From Bacillus sp. OK048 (lineage in GTDB: Bacteria; Bacillota; Bacilli; Bacillales; Cytobacillaceae), in the NCBI RefSeq assembly GCF_900103525.1, contig NZ_FNHN01000002.1, positions 248,001-312,000 on the forward strand: a stretch of 64,000 nucleotides of DNA, given 5' to 3'. The position numbers were made by a program, and so were the translations under genes. Of this stretch, positions 9,493 to 18,073 are shown piece by piece. The notes under the pieces were generated by a model. It did no database searches. It saw nothing but the letters and a program-made list of their open reading frames with translations, and was not told where the DNA came from. The first letter of the stretch is position 1. Each line of letters starts with the position of its first letter.

Positions 9493-9696
9493 ATGATGAC
9501 CATTTTTACAATATTTCCATGTGTTTTGGTCATCATTGAGGTTATGATGACCATTTTTACGATTTTTCCAAGAGTTTTGGTCATCATCGATGTTATGATG
9601 ACCATTTTAACAATTTTTCCAAGAGTTTTGGTCATCATCGATGCAATGATGACCATTTTCTCGATTTTTCCGTAAGTTTTGGTCATTATTGAATTA
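9493..9696. repeat. Four tandem 51-bp units, each an inverted repeat
   Basis: Units start at 9493, 9544, 9595 and 9646, exactly 51 bp apart. Each begins ATGATGACCA and carries TGGTCATCAT 24 bases later (TGGTCATTAT in the last). Arms therefore pair within a unit (24-nt loop) or across unit junctions (7-nt loop). The middle portion is conserved around TTTTTCCAAGAGTTT. There are no unique spacers, so it is not CRISPR. The array fills the gap between the rpsT and holA terminators and I see no credible gene in it. Open frames on both strands exist only because 51 is divisible by three. Confidence 0.9.
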
Positions 9697-9728
9697 CAGA
9701 GAAAAAACATCCGCTCTGGATACTTTGT

Positions 9729-9764
9729 AAAAAAACGATTCCTCCACGGAATCGTTTTTTTGTC
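9729..9764 (-). terminator. holA terminator (copy 2 of the duplicated terminator)
   Basis: Identical over 36 bp to the rpsT terminator at 9356-9391, including the asymmetric TCCAC loop, so it is a direct copy and not independent evolution. It abuts the holA stop codon at 9765. Confidence 0.9.
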
Positions 9765-10781
9765 TTATCGTTTTATTTTAAATAATAGCATTTCAATTAG
9801 TAATGATTTATTCATTCCACCTGTTTTCATCTGGTGATCAGCATTCGCCAGCATTGCCATAAGCTTGGTCAATTCTTCATCGGTAAATTGATTGGCATGG
9901 CCTGCTGCAAGCTTTACCCTAAAGGGATGAGTTTTCAAATAACCAGCCATTTGCTGTTGTCCATATCCTCTTCTTGAAAGCTCTTTTACCTGGTAAATTA
10001 ACCTGAATTGCCCTGCCAGCAAGGCTAATAACTTGATGGGTTCCTCATTTTGCTTCAATAAATCATAATAAATTCTAAGGGCGTCCTCCGGTTTTCTCTG
10101 CACCACTTTCTCAATTAAGGTGAAAATATTTTGCTCAAGTGATCTCGAGACTAATTTTTCCACCATAGATGCATCAATTTGTTTTTCCCCGGAAGCATAC
10201 ATGGCTAATTTATCCACTTCACTCGTAATCATAAACATATTTGTTCCAACAAGTGTAATTAATAGTTCAAGTGCCTCTGGATCAAAAATAATCCCATTTA
10301 TTTTTGCTCTTTCTTTTACCCAATTTTTCAAATCATGTTCATTTAACTTCTTTGCCTCCACTGTCACTGCAGTTCTTTTAAGCTCTTTGGTTATTTTCTT
10401 CCGTTCGTCGAGCTTTTCATAGGGTGCTGAAATAACTAAGACCGTATATGGTGCTGGCTCTTTTAAGTACCTTTCAAGCACTGAAATATTATGGTCGACT
10501 TTATCTTTCGTTTTTTCAGCTGTTAAGAACTTGGGATTATGTAAAAAAATCACTTTTTTCTCGCCTAAAAAAGGGAAGGTTTCTGCGTCTTCTAAAGCAG
10601 TTTCAATAGGGGTTTCTTCCAAATCATAAGCAGTAAAATTAAAGTCCTTTTCTTCTTCATCTAAAACCTGGTTGAGCAGCAATTGTTTTGTTTCATTGAT
10701 TAAAAAGGCCTCTGTACCATATAATAAATAAATGGGAGCAATTTCCCGTTGTTTAATTTTTTTCCAAATATCTAATACCAT
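9765..10781 (-). CDS. holA: DNA polymerase III delta subunit
   Basis: The delta subunit opens the beta sliding clamp in the clamp-loader complex. The 338-residue protein starts MVLDIWKKIKQREIAPIYLL and has the AAA+-like fold without a functional P-loop. The conserved NIFTLIEKVVQRKPEDAL and YDLLKQNEEPIKLLALLAGQ segments are seen in the Bacillus homologue YqeN. I chose the ATG at 10781, with AGGGGAG eight bases upstream, over one eight codons earlier. It is monocistronic: its own promoter lies about 40 bp upstream and a terminator directly follows the stop. Confidence 0.93.
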   Translation of the reverse strand: MVLDIWKKIKQREIAPIYLLYGTEAFLINETKQLLLNQVLDEEEKDFNFTAYDLEETPIETALEDAETFPFLGEKKVIFLHNPKFLTAEKTKDKVDHNISVLERYLKEPAPYTVLVISAPYEKLDERKKITKELKRTAVTVEAKKLNEHDLKNWVKERAKINGIIFDPEALELLITLVGTNMFMITSEVDKLAMYASGEKQIDASMVEKLVSRSLEQNIFTLIEKVVQRKPEDALRIYYDLLKQNEEPIKLLALLAGQFRLIYQVKELSRRGYGQQQMAGYLKTHPFRVKLAAGHANQFTDEELTKLMAMLANADHQMKTGGMNKSLLIEMLLFKIKR

Positions 10782-10817
10782 TTTCCGAGCTCCCCTTCGA
10801 TTCAAGATCCATTATCT

Positions 10818-10846
10818 ATCGTAAAGAAGCTTGGACAATTTGACAA
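10818..10846 (-). promoter_or_regulatory. Probable sigma-A promoter of holA
   Basis: On the minus strand TTGTCA (10841-10846), a 17-base spacer and TACGAT (10818-10823) lie just ahead of the holA ribosome binding site. The rest of the roughly 300-bp gap to yqzM (10850-11075) shows only an inverted repeat TCAACTC/GAGTTGA near 11000-11030 and no gene. Confidence 0.5.
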
Positions 10847-11091
10847 GTGTTTAAAGGGAATTGACAGCTTTCTTAAAAAGCGCCAATTCCCGATCTATGA
10901 TGAACGCCTGCAATTATAGCCCTAGGATCTTTTAATTGCCTGGCGGAGTTCCTTGTGTAAAATTAGTGTCACCTTTTTGGAGGAAACTATTTGTGTCAAC
11001 TCTTGTCAATATAGGGAGTTGAAAGTTAATGTGTGCTGGATTTTTTTAATAAAAAAGCTTATACTATTAGGTGAAATAGGAGGGGTATATT

Positions 11092-11226
11092 GTGAATGAA
11101 TTTGAAAAAAATGTGCAAAGTACACGCAATGACGCAATTGATTCTGGGGTAGGCTTTATCGTTTCTTTTGGCTTTTTTGCTACATTGTTTATTATTGCAA
11201 CAGTTATTAAAGTTATCGGATCCTAA
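11092..11226 (+). CDS. yqzM: YqzM family small membrane protein
   Basis: A 44-residue protein starting MNEFEKNVQSTRNDAIDSG, followed by one membrane helix (VGFIVSFGFFATLFIIATVI). It closely matches B. subtilis YqzM, a conserved small protein of unknown function at the same position between holA and comEC. The GTG start at 11092 has AGGAGGGG six bases upstream. It reads opposite to both neighbours and has its own terminator. The opposite strand is open for 69 codons here, but that frame has no ribosome binding site and no family resemblance. Confidence 0.9.
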   Translation: MNEFEKNVQSTRNDAIDSGVGFIVSFGFFATLFIIATVIKVIGS

Positions 11227-11251
11227 TATAATGCTACATAATGAGTTGTCA

Positions 11252-11281
11252 AAGGCTGCATCTGCCATGCAGCTTTTTTTC
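11252..11281 (+). terminator. yqzM terminator
   Basis: GCTGCAT-5 nt-ATGCAGC followed by TTTTTTT on the plus strand. It lies just beyond the 3' end of the converging comEC. Confidence 0.85.
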
Positions 11282-11294
11282 GTTTCTAGAAGAG

Positions 11295-13628
11295 TTATTG
11301 CTTTATTTTATGTAAAAATGTTGAAAAGGTTCCGCTCTTCTGATAAAATCTGTAAGTTATCGCCCCATGGCGATCTGTCCTGTATATAGTGGTATCGGAT
11401 AGGCGTTCTAGAACTTCATGATGAGGATGGCCATATCGGTTCCTTTCACCAACTGAAATCCACGCAATAGTCGGCTTTGCGGTATTGATAAAAGCCTCAC
11501 CGCTGGAAGTTTTACTGCCATGGTGTCCAGCCTTAAGTACATCTATTTTTAAGTTTGGATATTTTTTTATGTTTCTTTCCTCCCCTGCCTGATCGAGATC
11601 ACCGCCGAAAAACCAATTAAGTCCCCCAATGTTTGCCATTATAGCGATTGATCCAGCGTTCCGCTCGCCTTGATAATTTTTTTCTGGACTTAGAATATAA
11701 AAAAAGCTATGTTTATTTTTCCATTGACTCCCTTCAGCAACCTTGATAACTGGAATTCCTCTTTTATATGCTTCCTGTATAATTTGTACATCTAAAGTTG
11801 ATGGATCCGCTACTGCAGGCATAATGATTTCTTTTACTTTCAATTCTTTTAAAACGGCAAGAGCTCCGCCAGTATGATCGGCATCACCATGTGTAAGGAT
11901 AAGTTTATCTATGTTGGTAATTCCCTTTCCCTTTAGGAATGGGACCAGCACATCTCTCCCAACCTCAAAAGGCTTTGCTGGTTTCTTCCATTCTTCCTCT
12001 TCAAATTGTATCGTTCCACCTGTATCGATTAAATAAGTACCGTCCCCAAAGGGGGAATGAATTAAAATACTGTCTCCCTGCCCAACATCAATCATAGTGA
12101 CTTCACCAAATGGATATGCCCAATTCCAAACGGTTTGAAAGGTAAACAAGACAAATGCTAAAAGAACGACCTTTTGTTCTCTCTTTTGCTGTAAACCTGC
12201 TTCCCATAGTATAAAAATGAACAGAATGATCGTTAGATAAATAACGAGATTAAAAAAGTTGGGTCTTCCTGTAATTAGCTGTGCAAAGGATAGGTCTGCT
12301 AGCTGTGCAATTAGACGATTGGCTAAGCTGATGATTTTCATAAATACATTTATAAAAATGGATGGTGTATTACCAAAAGCAATCTGAATGAAAAACAGTA
12401 CATATAGTCCTGGCATAAAGACAAACGAAAAGAGTGGAATATAAAGAAGATTGGCTGCTATGCTGATAAAAGAAATTTCAAAGAAATGGTACAGCAGGAT
12501 CGGCAAAGCAGCAATTTGGGCAATGACGGATATAACAATCATTGACGAAATCATTTGTTGATAACGAGGAAGCAGGATTGAGGAAGATAAAATAATCGCA
12601 TAACTGACTGAAAAGGAAAGTTGGAAACCAACATCTAAAATAATGAATGGAGTAAAAAATACATAAATCATTAGTGTAAGACTAATCGCATCAATTGGTA
12701 GCATTTTGAGTTGTCTTTTCCATCTTAAAATTAACAAGACAAGAAAGATCATCAACACCGCCCGAATGACGGAAGGAGAGGCACCTGTTAGAACTGCATA
12801 TATCGGTAAAACTACGAGCAGAAAGTTTATCATGAACTGCCTCGTTAACCCGATTCTAATCCCTAAATAAAATACCATCCCGATGAGTAAAGAAACATGA
12901 AGTCCCGATATTGCCAGTAAATGAACAATCCCTGTCTTTTGATAATCCATTAAAACTTCCGGGTCAAACATACTTCTATCCCCAAAGAGTAAAGCGGCAG
13001 AAAGAGCCGCTATTTCAGACGGGAAATGCCTTTCTAGATAGTGGATACTATTAAAACGTAATTCTTTGATCATCGTTAGTGGCGTGGATTTGACTACAGC
13101 ACATCTTCTAAGCGGGTTTCCGGCAGATTCAATAATCTTAAAAACTTGTTTACTGGCTAAATAGTTACGGTAATCAAATGCATTTGGGTTTTTAGCAATC
13201 GAAGGTTCGCTTAATTGACCAGAAATATGGCAGATCCGCCCGTAAAAATTAGTGTTTTTTATCGTCTCTTTCTCTGACTCTGATTTGATTTTATAGCGGA
13301 TTAACAGCTTTTCTTTATGTTTTATATCGAGTGCGGTGACTTGGAGTAAATCACCATCTACTTTAGTGTTCTCTGTAAATTCTACTGCGAAAGTCGTAGG
13401 TGAATCTGACAGGCTCGTTTTATTAGTTATGACTGCATGTAGACTAGTAAGGAAAAAAGTAATAAAGAGGCAGATAACGATGGCTAATTGTCGTGTTGAA
13501 TACTTCTTATATTTGTAGAGGAGGTATAAATAAATGATGGTAAGTAACAAGAAGGGCAAATGATAGAGGATTACGGTCAGAACACCTAATAATGAGGCAA
13601 TTGCAAAATAAAAATAGTTACCATTCAT
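11295..13628 (-). CDS. comEC: Competence DNA channel ComEC
   Basis: ComEC forms the membrane channel through which one strand of transforming DNA enters the cell. The 777-residue protein has N-terminal membrane helices with a DUF4131/OB-fold insertion (about residues 20-190) and the ComEC competence domain with many helices (about 200-500, HLLAISGLHVSLLIGM). The C-terminal metallo-beta-lactamase-like domain (about 515-765) has MIDVGQGDSILI, LTHGDADHTGG and LKAGHHGSKTSS, proposed to degrade the non-transported strand. Full length. It lies 59 bp after comEB with a strong hairpin between them. Last gene of the comE operon. Confidence 0.95.
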   Translation of the reverse strand: MNGNYFYFAIASLLGVLTVILYHLPFLLLTIIYLYLLYKYKKYSTRQLAIVICLFITFFLTSLHAVITNKTSLSDSPTTFAVEFTENTKVDGDLLQVTALDIKHKEKLLIRYKIKSESEKETIKNTNFYGRICHISGQLSEPSIAKNPNAFDYRNYLASKQVFKIIESAGNPLRRCAVVKSTPLTMIKELRFNSIHYLERHFPSEIAALSAALLFGDRSMFDPEVLMDYQKTGIVHLLAISGLHVSLLIGMVFYLGIRIGLTRQFMINFLLVVLPIYAVLTGASPSVIRAVLMIFLVLLILRWKRQLKMLPIDAISLTLMIYVFFTPFIILDVGFQLSFSVSYAIILSSSILLPRYQQMISSMIVISVIAQIAALPILLYHFFEISFISIAANLLYIPLFSFVFMPGLYVLFFIQIAFGNTPSIFINVFMKIISLANRLIAQLADLSFAQLITGRPNFFNLVIYLTIILFIFILWEAGLQQKREQKVVLLAFVLFTFQTVWNWAYPFGEVTMIDVGQGDSILIHSPFGDGTYLIDTGGTIQFEEEEWKKPAKPFEVGRDVLVPFLKGKGITNIDKLILTHGDADHTGGALAVLKELKVKEIIMPAVADPSTLDVQIIQEAYKRGIPVIKVAEGSQWKNKHSFFYILSPEKNYQGERNAGSIAIMANIGGLNWFFGGDLDQAGEERNIKKYPNLKIDVLKAGHHGSKTSSGEAFINTAKPTIAWISVGERNRYGHPHHEVLERLSDTTIYRTDRHGAITYRFYQKSGTFSTFLHKIKQ

Positions 13629-13653
13629 AAGATTTCTCCATTTTTGAGGGTAT

Positions 13654-13680
13654 AATAACGCCGGGGCTGCCGGCGTTATT
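13654..13680. other. 11-bp perfect hairpin between comEB and comEC
   Basis: AATAACGCCGG (13654-13664) and CCGGCGTTATT (13670-13680) enclose a 5-nt loop. On the comE strand it is followed by ATACCC rather than a T-run, so it may be a processing or attenuation hairpin. On the opposite strand it does carry TTTTTA and could act as a terminator there. Confidence 0.6.
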
Positions 13681-13687
13681 TTTATGA

Positions 13688-14149
13688 TTATTGACTAATT
13701 TTTCGAAAATCAATGACAGATTCCTTTAATTCAACCTTTTCAGTCCTAACATTTGCTTGTTGAAATAATTCAACTGCATGGGGGTGATTTTTATAATCCT
13801 CTGCATAATAAACAGTTTTAATCCCTGCTTGGATAATGGCTTTACAGCATTGAAGACATGGGAAGTGAGTAACATAAATCTCTGCTTCAGCTGTAGGTAC
13901 ACCAAATTTTGCACATTGTAAAAGTGCATTCATTTCTGCATGGATGGTCCTTACACAATGATTATCAATTACATAGCACCCTTTGTCGATACAATGATCT
14001 CCTCCCGCGATCGAACCATTGTAACCGCCGGCAATAATTCGTTTGTCTCTGACGATTGTTGCACCTACAGTTAGCCGCGTGCAGGTACTTCTTAATGCCA
14101 GTAAATGGCTTTGTGCCATAAAATACTGATCCCACGATATGCGTTCCAC
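13688..14149 (-). CDS. comEB: ComE operon protein 2, dCMP deaminase family
   Basis: A 153-residue zinc deaminase-fold protein. The catalytic motif is TIHAEMNALLQC, with the second zinc motif PCLQCCKAI; the TRLTVGATIVRDKRIIAGGYNG strand is conserved. The family deaminates dCMP, but in the comE operon ComEB has been linked to polar ComGA localisation rather than needed for DNA uptake. I use the GTG at 14149 (giving ERISWDQYF at the N-terminus, as in B. subtilis). The protein ends about 35 residues earlier than B. subtilis ComEB and lacks its C-terminal extension. It lies 82 bp after comEA. Confidence 0.93.
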   Translation of the reverse strand: MERISWDQYFMAQSHLLALRSTCTRLTVGATIVRDKRIIAGGYNGSIAGGDHCIDKGCYVIDNHCVRTIHAEMNALLQCAKFGVPTAEAEIYVTHFPCLQCCKAIIQAGIKTVYYAEDYKNHPHAVELFQQANVRTEKVELKESVIDFRKISQ

Positions 14150-14231
14150 TATCTCCACTCCTCCAAATTTCGATATATTTCTCTCTTAAGTGTAATAGTG
14201 GAGACTTTATAAGGTCAATAATATTTGAACA

Positions 14232-14855
14232 TTATTGGACCGTTATACTTTCTTTAAGCTTTTCGAATGTTTTATCGCCAATCCCGCTTACATTTTTCAA
14301 GTCTTCAATACTTTTAAACAGGCCGATTGTTTCCCGGTATTCAATAATGGCTGTAGCTTTTGAAGGACCTATTCCAGGAAGGTTTTGCAGCTCAGTTTCA
14401 TTTGCTTTATTCAAATTAATTTTTGCTTGTTTATCACTCCCAGTCTTTGTGACCCCAGCGATTGCGGCTGGCCCAATGCCTTCTTCTCCTTTCGCAGGGA
14501 TATAGATAACCATTGCATCCTGAACATGCTCGGCAAAATTCACCTGGGTTTCATCTGCATTTTCCGTTAATCCGCCCGCACGATTAATTACATCTATCAC
14601 CCGCTCACCCTGTGACGAAGAATAGACACCAGGTAATTTCACCTGACCCTTAACGTCTACAATGATGTTTTCAGGTTCCTTTATATTGGATGGTTGGGCT
14701 TCGTTCTGTTTTTCTGCGTTTACATCTGCTGGGAAGATATTTTCTACATTACTAACCGGAGATTTACTATCACCTAAGAGATAAAAAATGGCAACTGAAG
14801 CAATAACGACAGCAATAATGACATAAATCTTGTGCTCATACATCCATTCTTTCAA
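14232..14855 (-). CDS. comEA: Competence DNA receptor ComEA
   Basis: ComEA is the membrane-anchored receptor that binds double-stranded DNA outside the membrane and passes it to ComEC. The 207 residues comprise an N-terminal membrane anchor (YVIIAVVIASVAIFYLL, about residues 11-27), a SLBB domain (IIVDVKGQVKLPGVY to VIYIPAKGE) and a C-terminal helix-hairpin-helix pair (KINLNKANETELQNLPGIG, then LFKSIEDLKNVSGIG) for DNA binding. A TTG start at 14855 with AGGATGG seven bases upstream fits best; an ATG four codons on is the alternative. First gene of comEA-comEB-comEC, divergent from comER. Confidence 0.95.
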   Translation of the reverse strand: MKEWMYEHKIYVIIAVVIASVAIFYLLGDSKSPVSNVENIFPADVNAEKQNEAQPSNIKEPENIIVDVKGQVKLPGVYSSSQGERVIDVINRAGGLTENADETQVNFAEHVQDAMVIYIPAKGEEGIGPAAIAGVTKTGSDKQAKINLNKANETELQNLPGIGPSKATAIIEYRETIGLFKSIEDLKNVSGIGDKTFEKLKESITVQ

Positions 14856-14941
14856 TTTTAATCCATCCTTTCAATTGGTATATTTCATTTTCAAATTTCA
14901 TATTGTTAGTAGAGAATCTGCTTTCGAAGGAGGGTCGGAAT

Positions 14942-15766
14942 ATGAAAATTGGTATCATTGGTACCGGTAATATGGGGACAATTTTGATCGAGGCTTTGAT
15001 CGATGGAAAAGCAGTATCCCCTTCTTCAATGGTTATTACGAATAGGACAAAAACAAAAGCGATGCTGCTTAAAGATAAATATAAAAATTTAAGGGTTGAG
15101 GAAAATGCGGCAGAAGTAGCATCTCAATCCGATTTGGTATTTATTTGCGTGAAACCATTGGATGTATTTCCCATTCTTAATGAAATGAATCCCCATTTGA
15201 ATAATAGAAAATGTATCATTTCAATCACGAGTCCAATCGATCCAAATCAACTCGAGACAAAAACAGCTTGTTCAGTGGCAAGGGTTATTCCGAGCATAAC
15301 AAACCGGGCATTAGCAGGAGTTACTCTGCTGACGTATGGTGAACATTGCAGTGAAAAGTGGAAAACAAAATTGGAAAGTTTGTTTTCTAAGATATCGGTA
15401 CCGGTAACCATTGATGAGAAAATAACAAGAGTGGCATCTGATATTGTGAGCTGTGGTCCTGCCTTTTTCACCTACTTACTGCAACGTTTTATCTTTGCTG
15501 CGGTCAAAGAAACAGAAATTGATCAAGTAACGGCTACAGTGCTGGCAAGTGAAATGATAGTAGGTCTTGGTGCGTTAATCAAACAAGGGCATTATACATT
15601 ACCTTCATTACAAGAAAAGGTGTGTGTTAAGGGTGGTATCACTGGTGAGGGCATTAAAGTGATGGAGGATGAGCTTGGAGACCTCTTTGAACATGTTTTC
15701 CAAGCAACACATAATAAGTTTAATGAAGACTTAGAAAAAGTTGATACACAGTTCAATAAACATTAA
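14942..15766 (+). CDS. comER: Late competence protein ComER, pyrroline-5-carboxylate reductase family
   Basis: A 274-residue Rossmann-fold protein of the ProC family, starting MKIGIIGTGNMGTILIEAL. The NAD(P)-binding GXGXXG motif and the dimerisation domain (CGPAFFTYLLQRFIFAA) are complete. Divergent orientation from comEA is conserved in Bacillus, where ComER is dispensable for competence and no substrate is established. I start at the ATG 14942, seven bases after GGAGGG; the longer frame has no site. It ends in a terminator shared with the converging yqeM. Confidence 0.9.
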   Translation: MKIGIIGTGNMGTILIEALIDGKAVSPSSMVITNRTKTKAMLLKDKYKNLRVEENAAEVASQSDLVFICVKPLDVFPILNEMNPHLNNRKCIISITSPIDPNQLETKTACSVARVIPSITNRALAGVTLLTYGEHCSEKWKTKLESLFSKISVPVTIDEKITRVASDIVSCGPAFFTYLLQRFIFAAVKETEIDQVTATVLASEMIVGLGALIKQGHYTLPSLQEKVCVKGGITGEGIKVMEDELGDLFEHVFQATHNKFNEDLEKVDTQFNKH

Positions 15767-15801
15767 TTCGCTATATTTTGTCAAAATCCTCCTTTATTTT
15801 T

Positions 15802-15838
15802 AAAAAAGCCATCATTTTTTTACAATGATGGCTTTTTT
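15802..15838. terminator. Bidirectional terminator between comER and yqeM
   Basis: AAAAAAGCCATCATT, a 7-nt loop and AATGATGGCTTTTTT form a symmetrical terminator serving both convergent genes. The yqeM stop codon lies in the loop. Confidence 0.9.
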
Positions 15839-16575
15839 CTTGCAATAAAAAATATTCTCTCTGAATTTGATTGCGGTTCTTTTGTATCAAAATCAGCACA
15901 GACTTCGAGTAATTCAAATCCTGCTTCCACTAACCAATCCGTATACTGTTGAATAGGATAAGTTCTTTGATAATGAAGTTCATCGAAACGATCATATTTA
16001 CCAGTTTGTTCATCTAAAACAAAAAAACTTAATTCATGTTCCACACTATCTGGCAGCTCACCGGAAAAGCTATTCCAAATATAAGATACATAATCCTCCG
16101 TACTTGCAAAGGTTTGATCAATAAAAACATCAGAAATTTTATAAGTAGAGTGGACATCAAAAATAAATATGCCATTTTCCTTTAGGTGTTCGTACGTACT
16201 GGTAAAAGTATGTAATACATCTTCATCTGATCGTAAGTAATTTAACGAATCACAAAAAATCCCAATAACATCGAATTCTCCATGCCCTTCTAAATTTGCC
16301 ATGTTCTGCTCAAAGAAAGGAATTCGCAATCCTTCCTCCTGCGCCTTCGCCTGTGCAACCGCAAGCATATCAGCTGATAAATCAACACCGGTAACCGAAA
16401 AGCCCTCCTTAGCAAAACGAACGGAGAGCTCTCCCGTCCCACAAGCCAAATCAAGCAGATTTTTACCATCCACTTGATATGTTTGCAATTTTTCTTTTAC
16501 AAATCTAACCCATTCATCATATGGAGCGTCTTGCATGAGCTCGTCATAAAGATAGGCAAAGTGTTCATAACTCAT
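15820..16575 (-). CDS. yqeM: Class I SAM-dependent methyltransferase YqeM
   Basis: A 251-residue putative methyltransferase. Motif I is LLDLACGTGELSVRFAKEG (about residues 40-58), followed by VTGVDLSADMLAVAQ; motif IV is FDVIGIFCDSLNYL. The substrate is unknown. The family always sits after rsfS in Bacillus, so a ribosome or tRNA role is plausible but unproven. The start codon overlaps the rsfS stop (ATGA), indicating translational coupling. Last gene of the yqeG-to-yqeM operon; it runs into the shared terminator. Confidence 0.85.
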   Translation of the reverse strand: MSYEHFAYLYDELMQDAPYDEWVRFVKEKLQTYQVDGKNLLDLACGTGELSVRFAKEGFSVTGVDLSADMLAVAQAKAQEEGLRIPFFEQNMANLEGHGEFDVIGIFCDSLNYLRSDEDVLHTFTSTYEHLKENGIFIFDVHSTYKISDVFIDQTFASTEDYVSYIWNSFSGELPDSVEHELSFFVLDEQTGKYDRFDELHYQRTYPIQQYTDWLVEAGFELLEVCADFDTKEPQSNSERIFFIARKKPSL

Positions 16576-16928
16576 GTGGTAAGCTCACTGCGTATATCCT
16601 CTAAAGGTGCATCGCCCCATAAGCGTTCTAACTTATAGTAACTTCTCTCGTCACGGTGGAAAACATGTGCAATCACATCTCCAAGGTCAATTAAGATCCA
16701 TGTCGCCTCATCAAAGCCTTCCATTCTACGCACATTATATCCGTTTTCCTCTGCTTTTGCTTTAATTTCTCTTGCAATCGCCTGAACTTGTTTGTCAGAA
16801 TTCCCATGACAAATAATAAAATAGTCAGCAATCAAGGAGATTCCCTGCATATTTAGCGCTAGAATATCTTCTGCTCTTTTATCATCCGCAGCCTTTACAG
16901 CAATTTTTAATAACTTTTGGTTAGACAT
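16572..16928 (-). CDS. rsfS: Ribosomal silencing factor RsfS
   Basis: A 118-residue protein of the Iojap/RsfS family that binds uL14 on the 50S subunit and blocks subunit joining when nutrients are scarce. Conserved segments are ADYFIICHGNSDKQVQAIA, WILIDLGDVIAHVFH and YYKLERLWGDA. It is full length. The ATG has CAGGAGG upstream, within the end of yqeK, and the gene is coupled by overlap to yqeM. Confidence 0.95.
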   Translation of the reverse strand: MSNQKLLKIAVKAADDKRAEDILALNMQGISLIADYFIICHGNSDKQVQAIAREIKAKAEENGYNVRRMEGFDEATWILIDLGDVIAHVFHRDERSYYKLERLWGDAPLEDIRSELTT

Positions 16929-16931
16929 TAA

Positions 16932-17498
16932 TCAGTCCTCCTGTCTCATAATGAGATCATTATATGTTTGAAAACTAGCCGGATAAACCGGCTGATTCCT
17001 TTTCATTAAGAAAAGGATTGTATTTTTAACCGCTTGTATTAAGGCAGTGTCCAAATTTTGTTTTGCCATCGCTCTTACTTCATCTACTCCTGGAAAATGA
17101 CGACCTGGTTCAATATAATCCGCTAAATAGATGATCTTATCCAACAAAGTCATTGCTGGTCTTCCTGATGTATGATAGCGAATAGCATCCAAGATTTCCT
17201 TATCCGTGATACCTGCTTCCTTTTCGACTAAAAAGGCGCCTGTGGGTGCATGCCACAGCTCCGAATTATACTGGAGTAAATCTTGAGGGAAATTTTGCTC
17301 TTCAATGATTTCTCTCATTTCATCCTTAGGACGAAATTTCGCATAGTCATGAAAGATTGCCGCTAATTCTGCCTTTTTTTCATCAGCACCGTATTGTTTT
17401 GCCAAAGAAATAGCACTCTCCATGACCCCCAATGTATGCTGATATCGATGGTCAGTCAAATGTAGTTTTACAATAGTTAAAGCTTCTTCACGTTTCAT
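16932..17498 (-). CDS. yqeK: HD-domain diadenosine tetraphosphatase YqeK
   Basis: A 188-residue HD-superfamily hydrolase with the metal ligands [20 protein letters not shown] and the later IRYHTSGRP and YLADYIEP. Members of this family cleave Ap4A symmetrically to two ADP, removing an alarmone that builds up under heat or oxidative stress. I use the ATG at 17498, preceded by GGGAG; it lies inside the last codons of nadD, so the genes overlap by 11 bp. It is part of the yqeG-yqeM operon between nadD and rsfS. Confidence 0.9.
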   Translation of the reverse strand: MKREEALTIVKLHLTDHRYQHTLGVMESAISLAKQYGADEKKAELAAIFHDYAKFRPKDEMREIIEEQNFPQDLLQYNSELWHAPTGAFLVEKEAGITDKEILDAIRYHTSGRPAMTLLDKIIYLADYIEPGRHFPGVDEVRAMAKQNLDTALIQAVKNTILFLMKRNQPVYPASFQTYNDLIMRQED

Positions 17499-18057
17499 AT
17501 AAATGCTTCTCCCTAATAAAATCAATGACCTTGTCGGGTAATAAATAGCGAACCGTCTTACCTAGTTGAACACGCTCTCTGATCATACTGGACGAAACCT
17601 CAAAAGCCGGTATATCTACGTAGGTAATAGGATAATCCGTTTCCGAGCTATATCTTGTTCGTTCGACTCCAACAAATTGTACGAGCTCAATCAATTCGTC
17701 AATCTTATGCCATTTAGGCAGGTACTCAATCATATCTGCACCGATAATGAAAAAAAATTGATGGTCAGGGAATCGCTCATTTAATATTTTCATTGTATCG
17801 ACAGTGTATGAAGGACCAGTTCTTTCTAGCTCAATCTTTTCAATAGTAAATGCAGGGTTTTCCCTAATCGCAAGCTCTAGCATTTGCAAACGGTCACTAT
17901 TTTCAACTGATTCTGATTTTTGCTTGTGAGGAGGCTCTTGGTTTGGCATAAACCAAATTTCATCCAGATTAAGTTCAGAGAGTACCTCATTTGCAATTAA
18001 CAAATGTCCATAATGAGGCGGGTCAAACGTCCCTCCCAAAATCCCAATCTTTGCCAT
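17488..18057 (-). CDS. nadD: Nicotinate-nucleotide adenylyltransferase
   Basis: NadD joins nicotinate mononucleotide and ATP to give deamido-NAD, a step shared by de novo and salvage NAD synthesis. The 189-residue protein has the nucleotidyltransferase signature [15 protein letters not shown] near the N-terminus and the C-terminal [10 protein letters not shown] (ISSTxIR-type) motif. It has the same length as in B. subtilis. The ATG at 18057 follows AAAGGAGGG; the open frame reaches 26 codons further without support. It overlaps yqeK. Confidence 0.96.
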   Translation of the reverse strand: MAKIGILGGTFDPPHYGHLLIANEVLSELNLDEIWFMPNQEPPHKQKSESVENSDRLQMLELAIRENPAFTIEKIELERTGPSYTVDTMKILNERFPDHQFFFIIGADMIEYLPKWHKIDELIELVQFVGVERTRYSSETDYPITYVDIPAFEVSSSMIRERVQLGKTVRYLLPDKVIDFIREKHLYET

Positions 18058-18073
18058 GACGAACCCTCCTTTA

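Noticed and set aside
9433..9675. 80-codon plus-strand frame in the 51-bp repeats
   Set aside because: Same cause: open on both strands because the unit length is 51. It lies after the rpsT terminator without a promoter.
9493..9696. CRISPR array
   Set aside because: Units are contiguous and similar over their whole length with no unique spacers, and no cas genes are in the window.
9141..9710. 189-codon minus-strand frame across rpsT and the 51-bp repeats
   Set aside because: It is antisense to rpsT and its repeated MMTKTLGKIVKMVIIT blocks come only from a repeat period divisible by three. There is no ribosome binding site and no family.
11059..11268. 69-codon minus-strand frame opposite yqzM
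   Set aside because: The plus strand carries the recognisable YqzM protein with an excellent ribosome binding site; the antisense frame has neither.
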